Shown: in pieces, positions 1 to 8,710 of the stretch
Numbering within the stretch: position 1 is the first letter of the stretch
Layout: each line of letters starts with the position of its first letter
NCBI RefSeq assembly: GCF_003626575.1
Contig: NZ_RBDY01000033.1
Span: 1-64,000, forward strand
Direction of reading: 5' to 3'
Length of the DNA: 64,000 nt
Origin: Streptomyces radicis
Lineage (GTDB): Bacteria; Actinomycetota; Actinomycetes; Streptomycetales; Streptomycetaceae
Program-made: the position numbers and the translations under genes
Notes under the pieces: generated by a model
The model's input: only the letters and a program-made list of their open reading frames with translations
Databases searched by the model: none
Told to the model about the DNA's origin: nothing

Positions 1-2596
1 CATCCTGATTCACCGCCGAACCCCGCACCACACCCCACACCCGACGCCCCCACCGCACCGCATCCGACAACCGCTCCAACACCACCAACCCCACACCCTC
101 AGCCAAACCAAACCCATCCGCATCAGCCGCGAACGCCCGACACCGACCATCGGGCGCGAGGGCGCCCTGCCGCGAGAACTCGGTGAGCGAGCCGAGGCCG
201 GACATCACCGTCACCCCGCCCGCGAGCGCCAGGTCGCAGTCCCCGGCCCGCAGCGCCTCGCACGCCAGGTGCAGCGCCACCAACGACGACGAACACGCCG
301 TGTCCACCGTCACCGCGGGACCCTCGAGACCCAACGCATACGCCACCCGCCCCGACACCACGCTGCCGGTGTTCCCGGTGAGGAGATAGCCCGCGACCTC
401 GTCGTCCGAGGCGTCAGCGCGCCGGTCGTAGTCCATCGTCATCGCGCCCACGTACACGCCGGTGCGCGAGCCCCTCAGGCGCGTGGCGTCGATCCCGCCG
501 TGCTCGAACGCCTCCCACGCGGTCTCGAGCGCCAGCCGCTGCTGCGGGTCCATCGCCAGGGCCTCGCGGGGCGAGATCCCGAAGAACTCGGCGTCGAAGT
601 CGGCCGCGCCGTCGAGGAATCCGCCCTCGCGCTGGTAGAACGTGCCGGGCCTGGCGCGGTCAGGGTCGTAGCGGCCCTCGATGTCCCAGCCGCGATCCGT
701 CGGCAACGGACCGACCGCGTCCCGCCCTTCGGCCACCAGCTGCCACAACTCCTCGGGAGAGCCCACGCCTCCGGGAAAACGGCAGCCCATCCCGACGATC
801 GCGATCGGCCCGTCGCGGTGGGCGGGCGGCACGGTGGTGGTGCCTGGCCCGAACGCCCGCCTGGTGCCGAAGAGTTCGGCCTCCAGGTGGCTGCCGAGCG
901 CGGCGGGCGTGGGGTGGTCGAAGACGGCGGTGGGCGAGAGCCGCACGCCGGTGGCCAGGCGCACGCGGTCGCGGATGGCGAGCGCGGTCCCCGAGTCGAC
1001 GCCCAGGTCGCGGAACGTCCGCTCGGGGTCGGGCCGTTCGCCCCTCGCCTCGCCGGGGCGCAGGACCTCGAGGGCCCACTCCCCCACCAACGCGGCGAGC
1101 GCGCCCCGGCGTTCGGCCGCGCCCAGGGCCCGCAGCCGCTCGCGCAGCGCGGCACCCGCGGCCGCCGCGCCGTCCGCCCTTGGGCTCTCCTCGCCCGCTC
1201 CGGCGAAGAGTTCGGGCGGCAGGGTGACGGTCACGGGGGTGTCCTGGGCGGCGTGGACGGTGCTCCAGTCGGGCTCGCCGCCCGCGACATACAGCTCGCC
1301 GAGCGCGGTGAGGAAGCGGCGCGGGCCGCCCTCGTCGCGCCGCAGCGTGGCCTGCACATGGACGGCGGCGGCCGACCCGGCGCGTTCGGCGCTGACCTCC
1401 ATCGCCGAGGCGAGCACGGGGTGCGGGCTGATCTCGACGAGGGCGCGGTGCCCGTCGGCCAGGGCCGCGCGGGTGGCGGCGTGGAAGCGGACGGTGCCGC
1501 GCAGGTTGCGGCACCAGTAGGCCGCGTCGAGGCGCTCGTCGGGGTCCAACGCGCCCCCGGTGACGGCGGAGTAGAACGGCAGCCGCGGGGGCCGGGGCGC
1601 GAGTGGCGCGAGGTCGGCGCGCAGCGTGTCGAGGATGGCGTCCATGTGCGGCGAGTGCGCCGCCAGGCCGACGGCGACGGTGCGGGCGTGGACGCCGTCG
1701 GCGGCGAGGTCGCGCAGCAGCTCGTCGGCGGCGTCGGCGTCGCCTGAGACGACGGTCATGCCGGGGCCGTTCTCGACGGCGACCACGAGGCGGTCGCGGT
1801 AGTGCTCGGCGAGCCGGGCGCGCAGCGGCTCGGCGGGCAGCAGCACGGAGACCATCTCGCCCCGGCCCGCGAGGGTGGCCTGCGCCCTGCTCCACAGGGC
1901 CACGACGCGCGCGCCGTCCGCCAGGGACAGGGCGCCGCTCACACACGCGGCGGCCACCTCGCCGAGGCTGTGCCCGAGCACGGCGGCGGGCCGCACCCCG
2001 GCCGCCTCCCACAGCGCGGCCAGGGAGACCATCACGGAGAACAGGACGGGCTGCACCACGTCCGCCCCGGCCAGGGGCGGCGCGCCGTCCGCGTCGGTCG
2101 CGGCGTCGGCCGTCGACCAGTCGAGAAACGGGGCGAAGGCGTCGTCACAGGCCCGCATGCGGTCGGCGAAGGCGGGCGAGGTGGCCATCAACTCCCGTGC
2201 CATGCCGGGCCATTGGGGCCCCTGCCCGGGGAAGACGAACACCGGGCCGCCCGCCGGGGCGGCCTCGGGCCGCCCCTCGATCAGCCCCGGCACCCGGGCG
2301 TCGGACGGCCCGTCGGCCAACGCGGCGAGCGCGGCGGCGAACTCCTCCCTTCCCCCGGCCACGAGCACGGCGCGGTGCGGGCGCGGGGGCGAGACGTCGA
2401 GCCGGAGCAGGGCCCGCCCGACGGCGTCCGGCTCCCATCCAGGGTGCCGGTCGAGCAGCGCGCGCAGCTCCCGCGCGCCGGCGCGCACGCCCCCGGGGCC
2501 GCCGCCGGAGAGGACCCAGGGCCGCGCGGTGGCGGCGGACGAAGGGGACAAGGGGAGGCACCGGACGTGGGCGGTGCTGGCAGGGACGACCGTCAT
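1..2596 (-). CDS. Modular type I polyketide synthase, loading AT-ACP and first KS (partial, runs off left edge)
   Basis: The N-terminal 865 codons are present and the reading frame is open to the window edge. After a linker of ~110 residues comes an acyltransferase (GPVFVFPGQG from residue ~117, nucleophile motif GHSLGE at 208-213), then an acyl carrier protein (LGVDSG, phosphopantetheine Ser ~535), then a ketosynthase (PIAIVGMGCRFPGG from ~597, active Cys in DTACSSS ~768). AT-ACP ahead of the first KS is the layout of a priming module in DEBS-type synthases. The AT keeps the Arg of LWSRAQ, expected for a carboxylated acyl-CoA. Its specificity segment reads LAAHSPHMD, neither the YASH (methylmalonyl) nor HAFH (malonyl) signature, so the starter cannot be assigned. 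The start is the ATG preceded by GGGAGAG. The remaining modules lie outside the window. Confidence 0.93.
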   Translation of the reverse strand, partial: MTVVPASTAHVRCLPLSPSSAATARPWVLSGGGPGGVRAGARELRALLDRHPGWEPDAVGRALLRLDVSPPRPHRAVLVAGGREEFAAALAALADGPSDARVPGLIEGRPEAAPAGGPVFVFPGQGPQWPGMARELMATSPAFADRMRACDDAFAPFLDWSTADAATDADGAPPLAGADVVQPVLFSVMVSLAALWEAAGVRPAAVLGHSLGEVAAACVSGALSLADGARVVALWSRAQATLAGRGEMVSVLLPAEPLRARLAEHYRDRLVVAVENGPGMTVVSGDADAADELLRDLAADGVHARTVAVGLAAHSPHMDAILDTLRADLAPLAPRPPRLPFYSAVTGGALDPDERLDAAYWCRNLRGTVRFHAATRAALADGHRALVEISPHPVLASAMEVSAERAGSAAAVHVQATLRRDEGGPRRFLTALGELYVAGGEPDWSTVHAAQDTPVTVTLPPELFAGAGEESPRADGAAAAGAALRERLRALGAAERRGALAALVGEWALEVLRPGEARGERPDPERTFRDLGVDSGTALAIRDRVRLATGVRLSPTAVFDHPTPAALGSHLEAELFGTRRAFGPGTTTVPPAHRDGPIAIVGMGCRFPGGVGSPEELWQLVAEGRDAVGPLPTDRGWDIEGRYDPDRARPGTFYQREGGFLDGAADFDAEFFGISPREALAMDPQQRLALETAWEAFEHGGIDATRLRGSRTGVYVGAMTMDYDRRADASDDEVAGYLLTGNTGSVVSGRVAYALGLEGPAVTVDTACSSSLVALHLACEALRAGDCDLALAGGVTVMSGLGSLTEFSRQGALAPDGRCRAFAADADGFGLAEGVGLVVLERLSDAVRWGRRVWGVVRGSAVNQD

Positions 2597-2809
2597 GTTC
2601 TCTCCCGCTGCTGGCCGACCGGCTCATGGCGCGCGCTCGGTGGGTGCGGGCCACGGGACCCCACGACCACTCACCCATCCGGCCCGCTCACTCACCGAAC
2701 GTAAGGGCCACCGCCGGGCCTCACCACCCCTGAACCGCCCCAGCCCCGCCCCACCTCGCGCCCCGACCGGCCCTTCAAGCGGTGGAAACCGGCCCATCCC
2801 CCGAGCCAC

Positions 2810-2848
2810 GACCGGCCCCCCGCACCGAGCGCGTGCGGGGGGCCGGTC
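2810..2848 (-). terminator. Strong intrinsic hairpin downstream of the PL3 pectate lyase
   Basis: A perfect 16-bp stem (GACCGGCCCCCCGCAC and its complement) closes a 7-nt loop. It lies about 50 nt past the stop of the minus-strand pectate lyase and upstream of the PKS. There is no clear U-tract, which is common for actinomycete terminators. The rest of the 300-base gap 2597-2896 holds only the PKS leader and its Shine-Dalgarno; nothing else was recognised. Confidence 0.75.
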
Positions 2849-2896
2849 TCTCTCGGCGCGAGGGCACGCCGGGTCACACGGTGGTCGCGGCGGGAC

Positions 2897-3733
2897 CTAC
2901 TGGTAGGTGATGTCCGAGGACGAGTAGCGGCAGTGGGTGCCGTCGGGGTCGGTGCCCGTCTCGTCCGGCTCGTCACCCTCGTCGTTGCCGATGTACTTCT
3001 GGCAGATGGTGATGTCGCGGTCGTCGTCGCCGATGATCGTGATGTTCCGCAGCGTCGCGGAGTCGCCGTAGTTCTCGTTGATGCCGACGAGACGGCTCGC
3101 GGGCGCGGTGACCTCGACGCCGTCGAGCACGATGGTCCGCTCGTACTGGCTCGAGCAGTTGCCGCACGAGCGCACCAGGGTGGAGAAGTCCTCGGCCGCG
3201 AAGTTCCTGACGGTCAACGTGCCGCCACCGTTGTGCTGGAACACCTTGTCGTCGCTGGCGCGGGCCGCGCCGCCGCTGACCAGGAACTGGGAGCCGTCAC
3301 CGCCGCGGAACGTGGCCGCGTCCTCGCCGATGTCCTCCCACCAGACATTGTTCAACGTGCAACTGCCCTGGCAGTGCACGCCGTCCACGCCCGGCGAGCC
3401 GATGATGACATTGTTCAACGAGCCGCCCCCCGAGAGCTCGAAGACCGGCAGCTGGTCCTCGCCCTGGCCGCCGTCGCCCAGCTCGGGGCCCGGCACATAG
3501 CGCACGTTGCCGCCGTCGAAGGAGCCGTCGACCTCGATGGTCTCGTTGACCACGACCTCGTCGGTGGCCTGCGGCCACTCGACCGCGAGGGTGTCGGCCG
3601 CGGGTGCGGGGGCGGCGGCGTCGGGCGCCTCGGCGAACGCCGTCGTCCCGCCGGTGGCCAGGGCTCCGGCGAACACGACGGCCAGCAGCATTCGGCCCGG
3701 CCTTCCGCTGACAAGTCGGTGGGGGGATCGCAT
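2897..3733 (-). CDS. Secreted pectate lyase, polysaccharide lyase family 3
   Basis: A 278-aa exported enzyme predicted to cleave polygalacturonate by calcium-dependent beta-elimination. A Sec signal peptide (basic N-terminus, hydrophobic core, likely cut after TAFA) precedes a linker rich in Ala and Pro. The catalytic domain is a right-handed beta-helix with PL3-type segments: NNVIIGSPGVDGVHC, CTLNNVWWEDIGEDA, DKVFQHNGGG and a paired-Cys SCGNC motif. The start is the ATG preceded by GAGAGG at 10-nt spacing; an upstream in-frame ATG would add 63 non-signal-like residues and was rejected. It is divergent from a PL9 lyase, so the two form a pectin-degrading pair. Confidence 0.9.
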   Translation of the reverse strand: MRSPHRLVSGRPGRMLLAVVFAGALATGGTTAFAEAPDAAAPAPAADTLAVEWPQATDEVVVNETIEVDGSFDGGNVRYVPGPELGDGGQGEDQLPVFELSGGGSLNNVIIGSPGVDGVHCQGSCTLNNVWWEDIGEDAATFRGGDGSQFLVSGGAARASDDKVFQHNGGGTLTVRNFAAEDFSTLVRSCGNCSSQYERTIVLDGVEVTAPASRLVGINENYGDSATLRNITIIGDDDRDITICQKYIGNDEGDEPDETGTDPDGTHCRYSSSDITYQ

Positions 3734-3947
3734 GATGTCGCTGCCTCTCGATGATGGGTCCGAACGGTCCCGCTGCGCACGGGCGTCGGGTGGGGGAATC
3801 GTGTGGGGGTCGGCCCGCAGGTGACGAACCGATGGAAAGGCAGGGACAAGGAATTCACGGCGGCACGTCAAACGGAATTCCCACCACGCCTGACGCAGGG
3901 GCGCACATGCACTACCGCGCATGATTCGACCCGCGGAAACCCTTGCC

Positions 3948-3997
3948 GCAAGCGCTTTCTATTCCCGGAATGTATCGCCGGGGTTAATCACTGTCAA
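3948..3997 (-). promoter_or_regulatory. Promoter and putative LacI-type operator for the PL3 lyase
   Basis: On the minus strand TTGACA (3992-3997) and TACATT (3969-3974) are separated by exactly 17 bp, a near-consensus housekeeping promoter. Just downstream of the expected start, at 3948-3959, lies GCAAGCGCTTTC, a 12-bp dyad with one mismatched pair that resembles LacI/GalR-family operators. The -35 overlaps a perfect dyad GTCAAG-GCT-CTTGAC (3993-4007) that could serve both divergent lyase genes. The rest of the 643-bp gap 3734-4376 shows only a weaker plus-strand TTGACC at 4003. Confidence 0.6.
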
Positions 3998-4376
3998 GGC
4001 TCTTGACCACGGCCGATATTCGGGATCGAGAATGCGGGGACGCTTGCAGAATGGGCGTGGAATATGACGCTCACCGTGTGGACTTTACCGCTGAGTCGGC
4101 CATGAGAAGGCACCCGAAGAATGCGCGATCCTCATACTCTTGACGCCGCGACGGCGGGTCAGTACGTTCGCAGCGTTCCGGCCGTGGGAGCGCCTCCACG
4201 CCGCCCGGGTGACGCGCGCCGAGCCGCCCGCGTCTCGCTCGACCCCCACCGCACAGCGACATCGCCGCCGTTCCGCGCCCTCGGCTGAAACCATTCAGCC
4301 CCCACCGTTCAGCCCCCACCGTTCAACGGCTCGGCCCATCGGCGCGGGACGCGGCGGACCCCCTTGGAGAGGAACG

Positions 4377-5603
4377 ATGAAACGTAACGCCCTCCTGGTC
4401 TGCGTGAGCCTGCTGGTCGGCGCCGTCACCGCGCTCTCAGGACCCGGCACCGCGACCGCCGCGCCCTCCGCCGCCCCCGGGTCGACGCCCCTGGAAGCGG
4501 CCGCCGTTGACCTCTATGTCGCGCCGGACGGCGACGACGCCGCCCCCGGCACCCCGGCCGAGCCGCTGCGCACCGTGCAGCGCGGCGTCGACCTGGCCGA
4601 GCCAGGCACGACCATCCACCTCAGGGCGGGCACCTACGCGCCCGCCACCAACATCAGACTGCTGGAGAGCGGCACCGCGAGCCAGCCCATCACGCTCCGC
4701 GCCCACGAGGGCGAACGGGCCGTGATCGACGGCGAGAACATGCCGCACACCCCCGCGCCCGTGGACGGCAGCATCCCGCGCGCCGAGCGCGGCGCGATCC
4801 ATCTGGCGGGCGATCACTGGCGGTTGATCGACCTGGAGATCATCAACGGCCCCTACGGCGTCTTCGGCGTGGACACCAGCGACAACGTCTTCGACGGCCT
4901 GGTCACCCGCGACAACTACGAGTCGGGGCTGCACCTCCAGGGCGCGTCGGGCGGCAACGAGATCCTGGATCTTGACAGTTACGGCAACCGCGACCCGCGC
5001 AAGAACGGCGAGAGCGCGGACGGCCTCGCCATCAAGGAGGGTTCGGGCAGCGGCAACGTGGTGCGCGGCGCGCGCCTGTGGAACAACTCCGACGACGGCT
5101 ACGACGCCTGGGAGTTCCTCTCCCCCGTCCTGATCGAGGACAGCCTGGCCTGGGGCAACGGCTACAACCGGTGGAACCTGCCCGACTACACCGGCGACGG
5201 CAACGGCTTCAAGCTGGGCGGCGGCGACGAGGACCTGCCCGCCGCGCATGTGACGCGCAACAGCATGGCCTGGGACAACTCGGCCGGTGGGTTCATCGAC
5301 AACGCCAACCCCGGCGCGCTGGTGGCCGAGCGCTGCACGGCCTGGGACAACGGCGGGACAGGGTTCGACTTCGCGGACGCCGACGGCACGTTGACCGCGA
5401 ACCTGGCGGTCGCGAACGGCACGGACGCCTCCCTCGGCTCCGGCTCGTCCGGCAGCGGCAACTCCTGGGACATCGGCGGCTCGTGGTCGTTCGCCAGCAC
5501 CGACCCCGGCACGATCACCGGATCGCGCGGGTCCGACGGGTCGATCCCCTCGTCCCCGTTCCTGCGCCCGGCGAACGGCGCGGAGGTCGGCGCCCGCTTC
5601 TGA
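4377..5603 (+). CDS. Secreted pectate lyase, polysaccharide lyase family 9-like
   Basis: A 408-aa exported parallel beta-helix protein. The signal peptide begins MKRNALLVCVSLLVGAV and ends near ATAA. The mature protein opens with the repeat-family start DLYVAPDGDDAAPGTPAEPL. The central segment SADGLAIKEGSGSGN...LWNNSDDGYDAWEF is characteristic of PL9 (PelL/PelX) lyases, where Asp residues bind calcium and a Lys acts as base. The start ATG follows GGAGAGGAACG; in-frame codons further upstream lack signal-peptide character. It is divergent from the PL3 lyase across a shared 0.64-kb control region, and with PL1 at 17.1 kb gives three different pectinase folds. Confidence 0.88.
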   Translation: MKRNALLVCVSLLVGAVTALSGPGTATAAPSAAPGSTPLEAAAVDLYVAPDGDDAAPGTPAEPLRTVQRGVDLAEPGTTIHLRAGTYAPATNIRLLESGTASQPITLRAHEGERAVIDGENMPHTPAPVDGSIPRAERGAIHLAGDHWRLIDLEIINGPYGVFGVDTSDNVFDGLVTRDNYESGLHLQGASGGNEILDLDSYGNRDPRKNGESADGLAIKEGSGSGNVVRGARLWNNSDDGYDAWEFLSPVLIEDSLAWGNGYNRWNLPDYTGDGNGFKLGGGDEDLPAAHVTRNSMAWDNSAGGFIDNANPGALVAERCTAWDNGGTGFDFADADGTLTANLAVANGTDASLGSGSSGSGNSWDIGGSWSFASTDPGTITGSRGSDGSIPSSPFLRPANGAEVGARF

Positions 5604-5611
5604 CCGCGCGC

Positions 5612-5650
5612 CCGCCGCCGATGTCGGATGGTCCTGAGCCGCGGCGGCGG
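5612..5650. terminator. Weak bidirectional hairpin between convergent genes
   Basis: A perfect 9-bp stem (CCGCCGCCG with CGGCGGCGG) with a 21-nt loop lies between the PL9 stop and the convergent FecB-type gene. The loop is long and there is no U-tract, so this is a modest candidate. Confidence 0.35.
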
Positions 5651-5681
5651 TCGAGGGGATCGGCGGGGCGCTCGGCGGGTC

Positions 5682-6677
5682 TCAGCGGTCGCGCAGGTAC
5701 GCGCCGAACGCCTCCGCGCCGTCGACGACGCGTGGGCCGCTGATGGCCTCGTTGTAGTCGAGGACGAAGAAGGCGTCGTCGACCACCGCGGGCAGCCGGG
5801 AGGTGACGGGGTTGGACTTCAGGAACGCGATCTTCTCCTCGGCGGGCTGGTCCTGGTAGTCGACGATGACGACGACCTCGGGCTCGGCCTCGACGACGGC
5901 CTCCCAACTCACGCTCGTCCAGCGGTCGGTGAGGTCGGCGAAGATGTTCTCGCCGCCCGCGACGTCGATGATCTCCTGGGGCGGGGCCTGGTTGCCCGAG
6001 GTGAACGGCTGGTCGGTGCCGGAGTCGTAGACGAAGACGCGCGGGGCGCGGCCCTCGGGGGCCGCCTCCTCGACGGCCGCGACGCGTTCGCGCAGCTCCG
6101 AGACGACCTCGGCGGCGCGCGGCCGCACGCCGAAGATCTCGCCCAGCAGCTCCAGGTCCCGGTACAGGCCGTCGAAGGGCGTGAACTCCACCGGGTGGCC
6201 TGGGTAGTTGTAGCAGGTCTCGCTGTGCATGAAGCTCTGGATGCCGAGCCCGTCGAGTATCTCGGGGGTGATGCCGCGTTCCTCGCTGAACCCCGACTGC
6301 CAGCCCGCGACGACGAGATCGGCCTCGGCGTCCACGACCAGCTCGCGGTTGAGCAGGTCGTCGCTGAGCATCCCGACGCGCGCGTAGTCCTCGGCCCAGG
6401 GGGACTCGGTGACCGGCGGGTTGGCGGGCGGCATGACATAGCCGTGGACGTGGTCGGCCAGGCCGAGGGCGAACAACTTGTCGGCGCTGCCCGCCTCGTA
6501 GACGACGGCGCGCTCGGGGAGCCGGTACTCCACCTCCTCGCCGCAGCGCTCCACGCGGGCGGGCCCGGCCGCGTCGCCTTCGTCGTCGGGCTCGACCTCG
6601 GCGCCGCAGGCGGTGAGCAGCAGCGCGGCGACGGCGGGGACGATGGCGGTGCGCGGGTGTGGTCGGGTGGCGGTCAT
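5682..6677 (-). CDS. FecB/BtuF-type substrate-binding lipoprotein of a metal or metallophore importer
   Basis: A 331-aa lipoprotein with signal sequence and lipobox LLTAC (Cys24). The body is a cluster-A periplasmic-binding fold: ERAVVYEAGSADKLFALGL, then DLVVAGW, a helical linker, and a second lobe with SGNQAPPQEIIDVAGGENIF. Such proteins bring siderophores, haem, cobalamin or related chelates to a FecCD permease. It is the last gene of a three-gene minus-strand operon; its ATG overlaps the ATPase stop as TGATG and follows AGGAGA. The chelate cannot be read from sequence. A Zur-like box at the operon start and the nearby chelation-type genes suggest a zinc-related chelate (inference). Confidence 0.85.
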   Translation of the reverse strand: MTATRPHPRTAIVPAVAALLLTACGAEVEPDDEGDAAGPARVERCGEEVEYRLPERAVVYEAGSADKLFALGLADHVHGYVMPPANPPVTESPWAEDYARVGMLSDDLLNRELVVDAEADLVVAGWQSGFSEERGITPEILDGLGIQSFMHSETCYNYPGHPVEFTPFDGLYRDLELLGEIFGVRPRAAEVVSELRERVAAVEEAAPEGRAPRVFVYDSGTDQPFTSGNQAPPQEIIDVAGGENIFADLTDRWTSVSWEAVVEAEPEVVVIVDYQDQPAEEKIAFLKSNPVTSRLPAVVDDAFFVLDYNEAISGPRVVDGAEAFGAYLRDR

Positions 6678-7492
6678 CACGCGTCTCCTGGAGGAGTGGA
6701 AGGGGACAGGGCGTAGAGCAACTGCGGTGCGCCCGTGAGGGGATGGGGGACAACGGTGGCGGTGACGCCGAAGACGTCGCGCACCAGCTCGGCGGTGAGG
6801 ACCCGTTCGGGTGGGCCCGCGGTGACCAGCCGCCCGCCCGCGAGCACGCCGATGCGGTCGCACACGGCCGCGGCCAGGTTGAGGTCGTGCAGCACGACCA
6901 GCACGGTGGTGGGGGTGCGGCGGAGCAGGGAGAGCAGCTCGATCTGGTGCCTGAGGTCGAGGTGGTTGGTGGGCTCGTCGAGCAGGAGCACGGCGGGCTC
7001 CTGCGTCAACGCCCGTGCGGCGAGGACGCGTTGGCGTTCGCCGCCGGAGAGGGTGAGCACGCCCCGGTCGGCGAGGTGGGTGACGTCGAGGTCGGCCATG
7101 GCCCGCTCGCACAGCTCGCGTTCGCGGCGGCTGAGGGCCTGGTTGCCGCGCAGGTGGGGGGCGCGCCCGAGGGCGACGACCTCGCGGACGGTGAAGTCGA
7201 GCTCGCTGCCGTTCTCCTGGGTCAGGGCGGCCACGCGGCGGGCGGCGTCGCGGCGGGGCAGCGCGCCCAGGTCGCGCTCGTCGAGCCGGACCGTTCCCGT
7301 GGTCGGCCGCAGGGCGCGGTAGACGCAGCGCAGGGCGGTGGACTTGCCGCTGCCGTTGGGGCCGACGAGACCGACGACCTGGCCCGCGGCCACGTCGAGG
7401 GAGAGCCCGGCCAGCAGGGCGTGCCCGTCGATCTCGACGCGGAGGCGGTCGAGGCGCAGCGCGGCCGGTGCCTTGGCGTTGCTCGTGCTCAT
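6677..7492 (-). CDS. FecE-type ABC transporter ATPase
   Basis: A 271-aa cytoplasmic ATPase energising the adjacent FecCD permease. Walker A is GPNGSGKST (44-52), the Q-loop follows at ALTQENGSE, the signature is LSGGERQR and Walker B is LLLDEPTNHLD with the switch His in VVLHDLN. Length and motifs are those of the siderophore/haem/B12 subfamily. The start lies 1 nt after the permease stop and the gene ends inside the binding-protein start, so all three are translationally coupled. Confidence 0.93.
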   Translation of the reverse strand: MSTSNAKAPAALRLDRLRVEIDGHALLAGLSLDVAAGQVVGLVGPNGSGKSTALRCVYRALRPTTGTVRLDERDLGALPRRDAARRVAALTQENGSELDFTVREVVALGRAPHLRGNQALSRRERELCERAMADLDVTHLADRGVLTLSGGERQRVLAARALTQEPAVLLLDEPTNHLDLRHQIELLSLLRRTPTTVLVVLHDLNLAAAVCDRIGVLAGGRLVTAGPPERVLTAELVRDVFGVTATVVPHPLTGAPQLLYALSPSTPPGDA

Positions 7493-7493
7493 G

Positions 7494-8576
7494 TCAGCGT
7501 ACCCCGAAGAGGTAGCCCCTGCGGCGCATCAGGGCGAGGAAGACGGGCACGCCGACGAGCGCGGTGACGACGCCGAGGGGCAGCTCGCGCGGGGCGGCCA
7601 GGGTGCGGGCGACGAGGTCGGCCCAGACCATGAAGACGGCGCCCACCAGCGGCGCGAGCACCAGCACGCGCGCGTGGCTCGCGCCGACGAGAATGCGGAC
7701 CAGGTGCGGCATGACCAGGCCGACGAACCCGATGGCGCCGCTGACGGCCACCATCGCGCCGGTCATGAGCGATGTGACCACGAACAGCCACCCGCGCACG
7801 GCCGCCGTGTCCACGCCGAGGCTCGCGGCGGTCTCGTCGCCGAGCGCGAGGACGTCGAGCGGGCGGGCGCAGCGATGCAGCACGGCCATGCCGACGGCGA
7901 CGACCGCGGCGACCACGGGCAACGACCCCCACGAGGCGGCGCCGAGCCCGCCCAGCGTCCAGAAGAGGACGGCGTGCGTCGCCTCGCCGTCGGGCGCGAG
8001 ATAGACAAGGACGCTCATCACGGCCTGGAAGCCGTAGGCCAGGGCGACGCCGGTGAGCACGAGCCGCAGCGGGGTGAGCCCGGCGCGGCTGAACGACGCG
8101 AGGTAGACCAGGGCCGAGGCGGCCAACGCGCCCACGAAGGCGCCGAACGTCAGGGCGTGCACGCCGAGGGACGCGAACGCGCCGAGCACCGTGACGGACA
8201 CGGCCCCGACCGAGGCCCCCGAGGAGACGCCGAGCACGAACGGGTCGGCGAGCGCGTTGCGCACCAGGGCCTGGACGGCGACCCCGACGACGCTCAGCCC
8301 CGCGCCCACCACGACGGCGAGCAGCACGCGCGGGGTGCGCACCTGCCAGATGATCTGGTACTCCGTCACGTCGTCCGCGGCGATCGTGCCCCCGGTGAGC
8401 GCGGCCCACAGGTGGCGCGCGGTGTCGACGGGGGCCACGGTCGCGGGGCCGAGACCGATGGCCAGCAGGACGGAGAGCAGCAGAACGGCGACGAGCGCGA
8501 CGACCTGAAGGACGAGGGCGCCACGCTCGCGCCGCTCACGCCTCCGAGTGCGCCCGCGCGCCACCGTTGTGCTCAT
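7494..8576 (-). CDS. FecCD-family permease of a metal or metallophore importer
   Basis: About 360 aa with the roughly ten membrane helices and family motifs of BtuC/FecD permeases: WQVRTPRVLLAVVVGAGLSVVG, NALADPFVLGVSSGAS, and GAIGFVGLVMPHLVR, the ATPase-contacting region. Only one permease gene is present, so it probably works as a homodimer. The start is uncertain: ATGs at 8591, 8585 and 8576 all lack a Shine-Dalgarno. A TTGACG/CAAGCT promoter would place transcription start near 8586, implying leaderless translation. The Zur-like box covers this start region. Confidence 0.9.
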   Translation of the reverse strand: MSTTVARGRTRRRERRERGALVLQVVALVAVLLLSVLLAIGLGPATVAPVDTARHLWAALTGGTIAADDVTEYQIIWQVRTPRVLLAVVVGAGLSVVGVAVQALVRNALADPFVLGVSSGASVGAVSVTVLGAFASLGVHALTFGAFVGALAASALVYLASFSRAGLTPLRLVLTGVALAYGFQAVMSVLVYLAPDGEATHAVLFWTLGGLGAASWGSLPVVAAVVAVGMAVLHRCARPLDVLALGDETAASLGVDTAAVRGWLFVVTSLMTGAMVAVSGAIGFVGLVMPHLVRILVGASHARVLVLAPLVGAVFMVWADLVARTLAAPRELPLGVVTALVGVPVFLALMRRRGYLFGVR

Positions 8577-8621
8577 GGAAATCATTGTCATGAGCTTGCA
8601 CCGGCGTACGCCCCGCGTCAA
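8576..8621 (-). promoter_or_regulatory. Zur-like operator over a probable leaderless promoter of the importer operon
   Basis: On the minus strand TGACAATGATTTCCA (8590 to 8576) matches the Streptomyces Zur palindrome TGAAAATGATTTTCA, as I recall it, at 13 of 15 positions. A TTGACG (8616-8621) with a 17-bp spacer to CAAGCT (8593-8598) puts the transcription start inside the box and at or next to the ATG. A repressor bound here would block both polymerase and initiation. The consensus is from memory; binding is inferred. Confidence 0.6.
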
Positions 8622-8638
8622 TGTCGCCAAGATCACTC

Positions 8639-8664
8639 GGGGCCGCGTCGACCTACGCGGCCCC
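8639..8664. terminator. Hairpin insulating the importer promoter
   Basis: A perfect 10-bp stem GGGGCCGCGT/ACGCGGCCCC with a 6-nt loop. It lies just upstream of the importer promoter and downstream of the co-oriented MFS gene, so it could stop read-through from 9.4 kb. There is no U-tract. Confidence 0.5.
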
Positions 8665-8710
8665 TCATGCGGTCTCGCGGCTCGCGGCGGAGGGGTGAGG
8701 GCGGCTCATG

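Noticed and set aside
269..1747. Long plus-strand open frames opposite the PKS and many other genes
   Set aside because: At this GC content antisense frames stay open by composition; they are rich in Arg, Pro and Ala and have no recognisable domains.
3803..4006. Small plus-strand reading frame in the pectinase intergenic region
   Set aside because: No ribosome site, atypical codon use, and it overlaps the PL3 promoter and leader.
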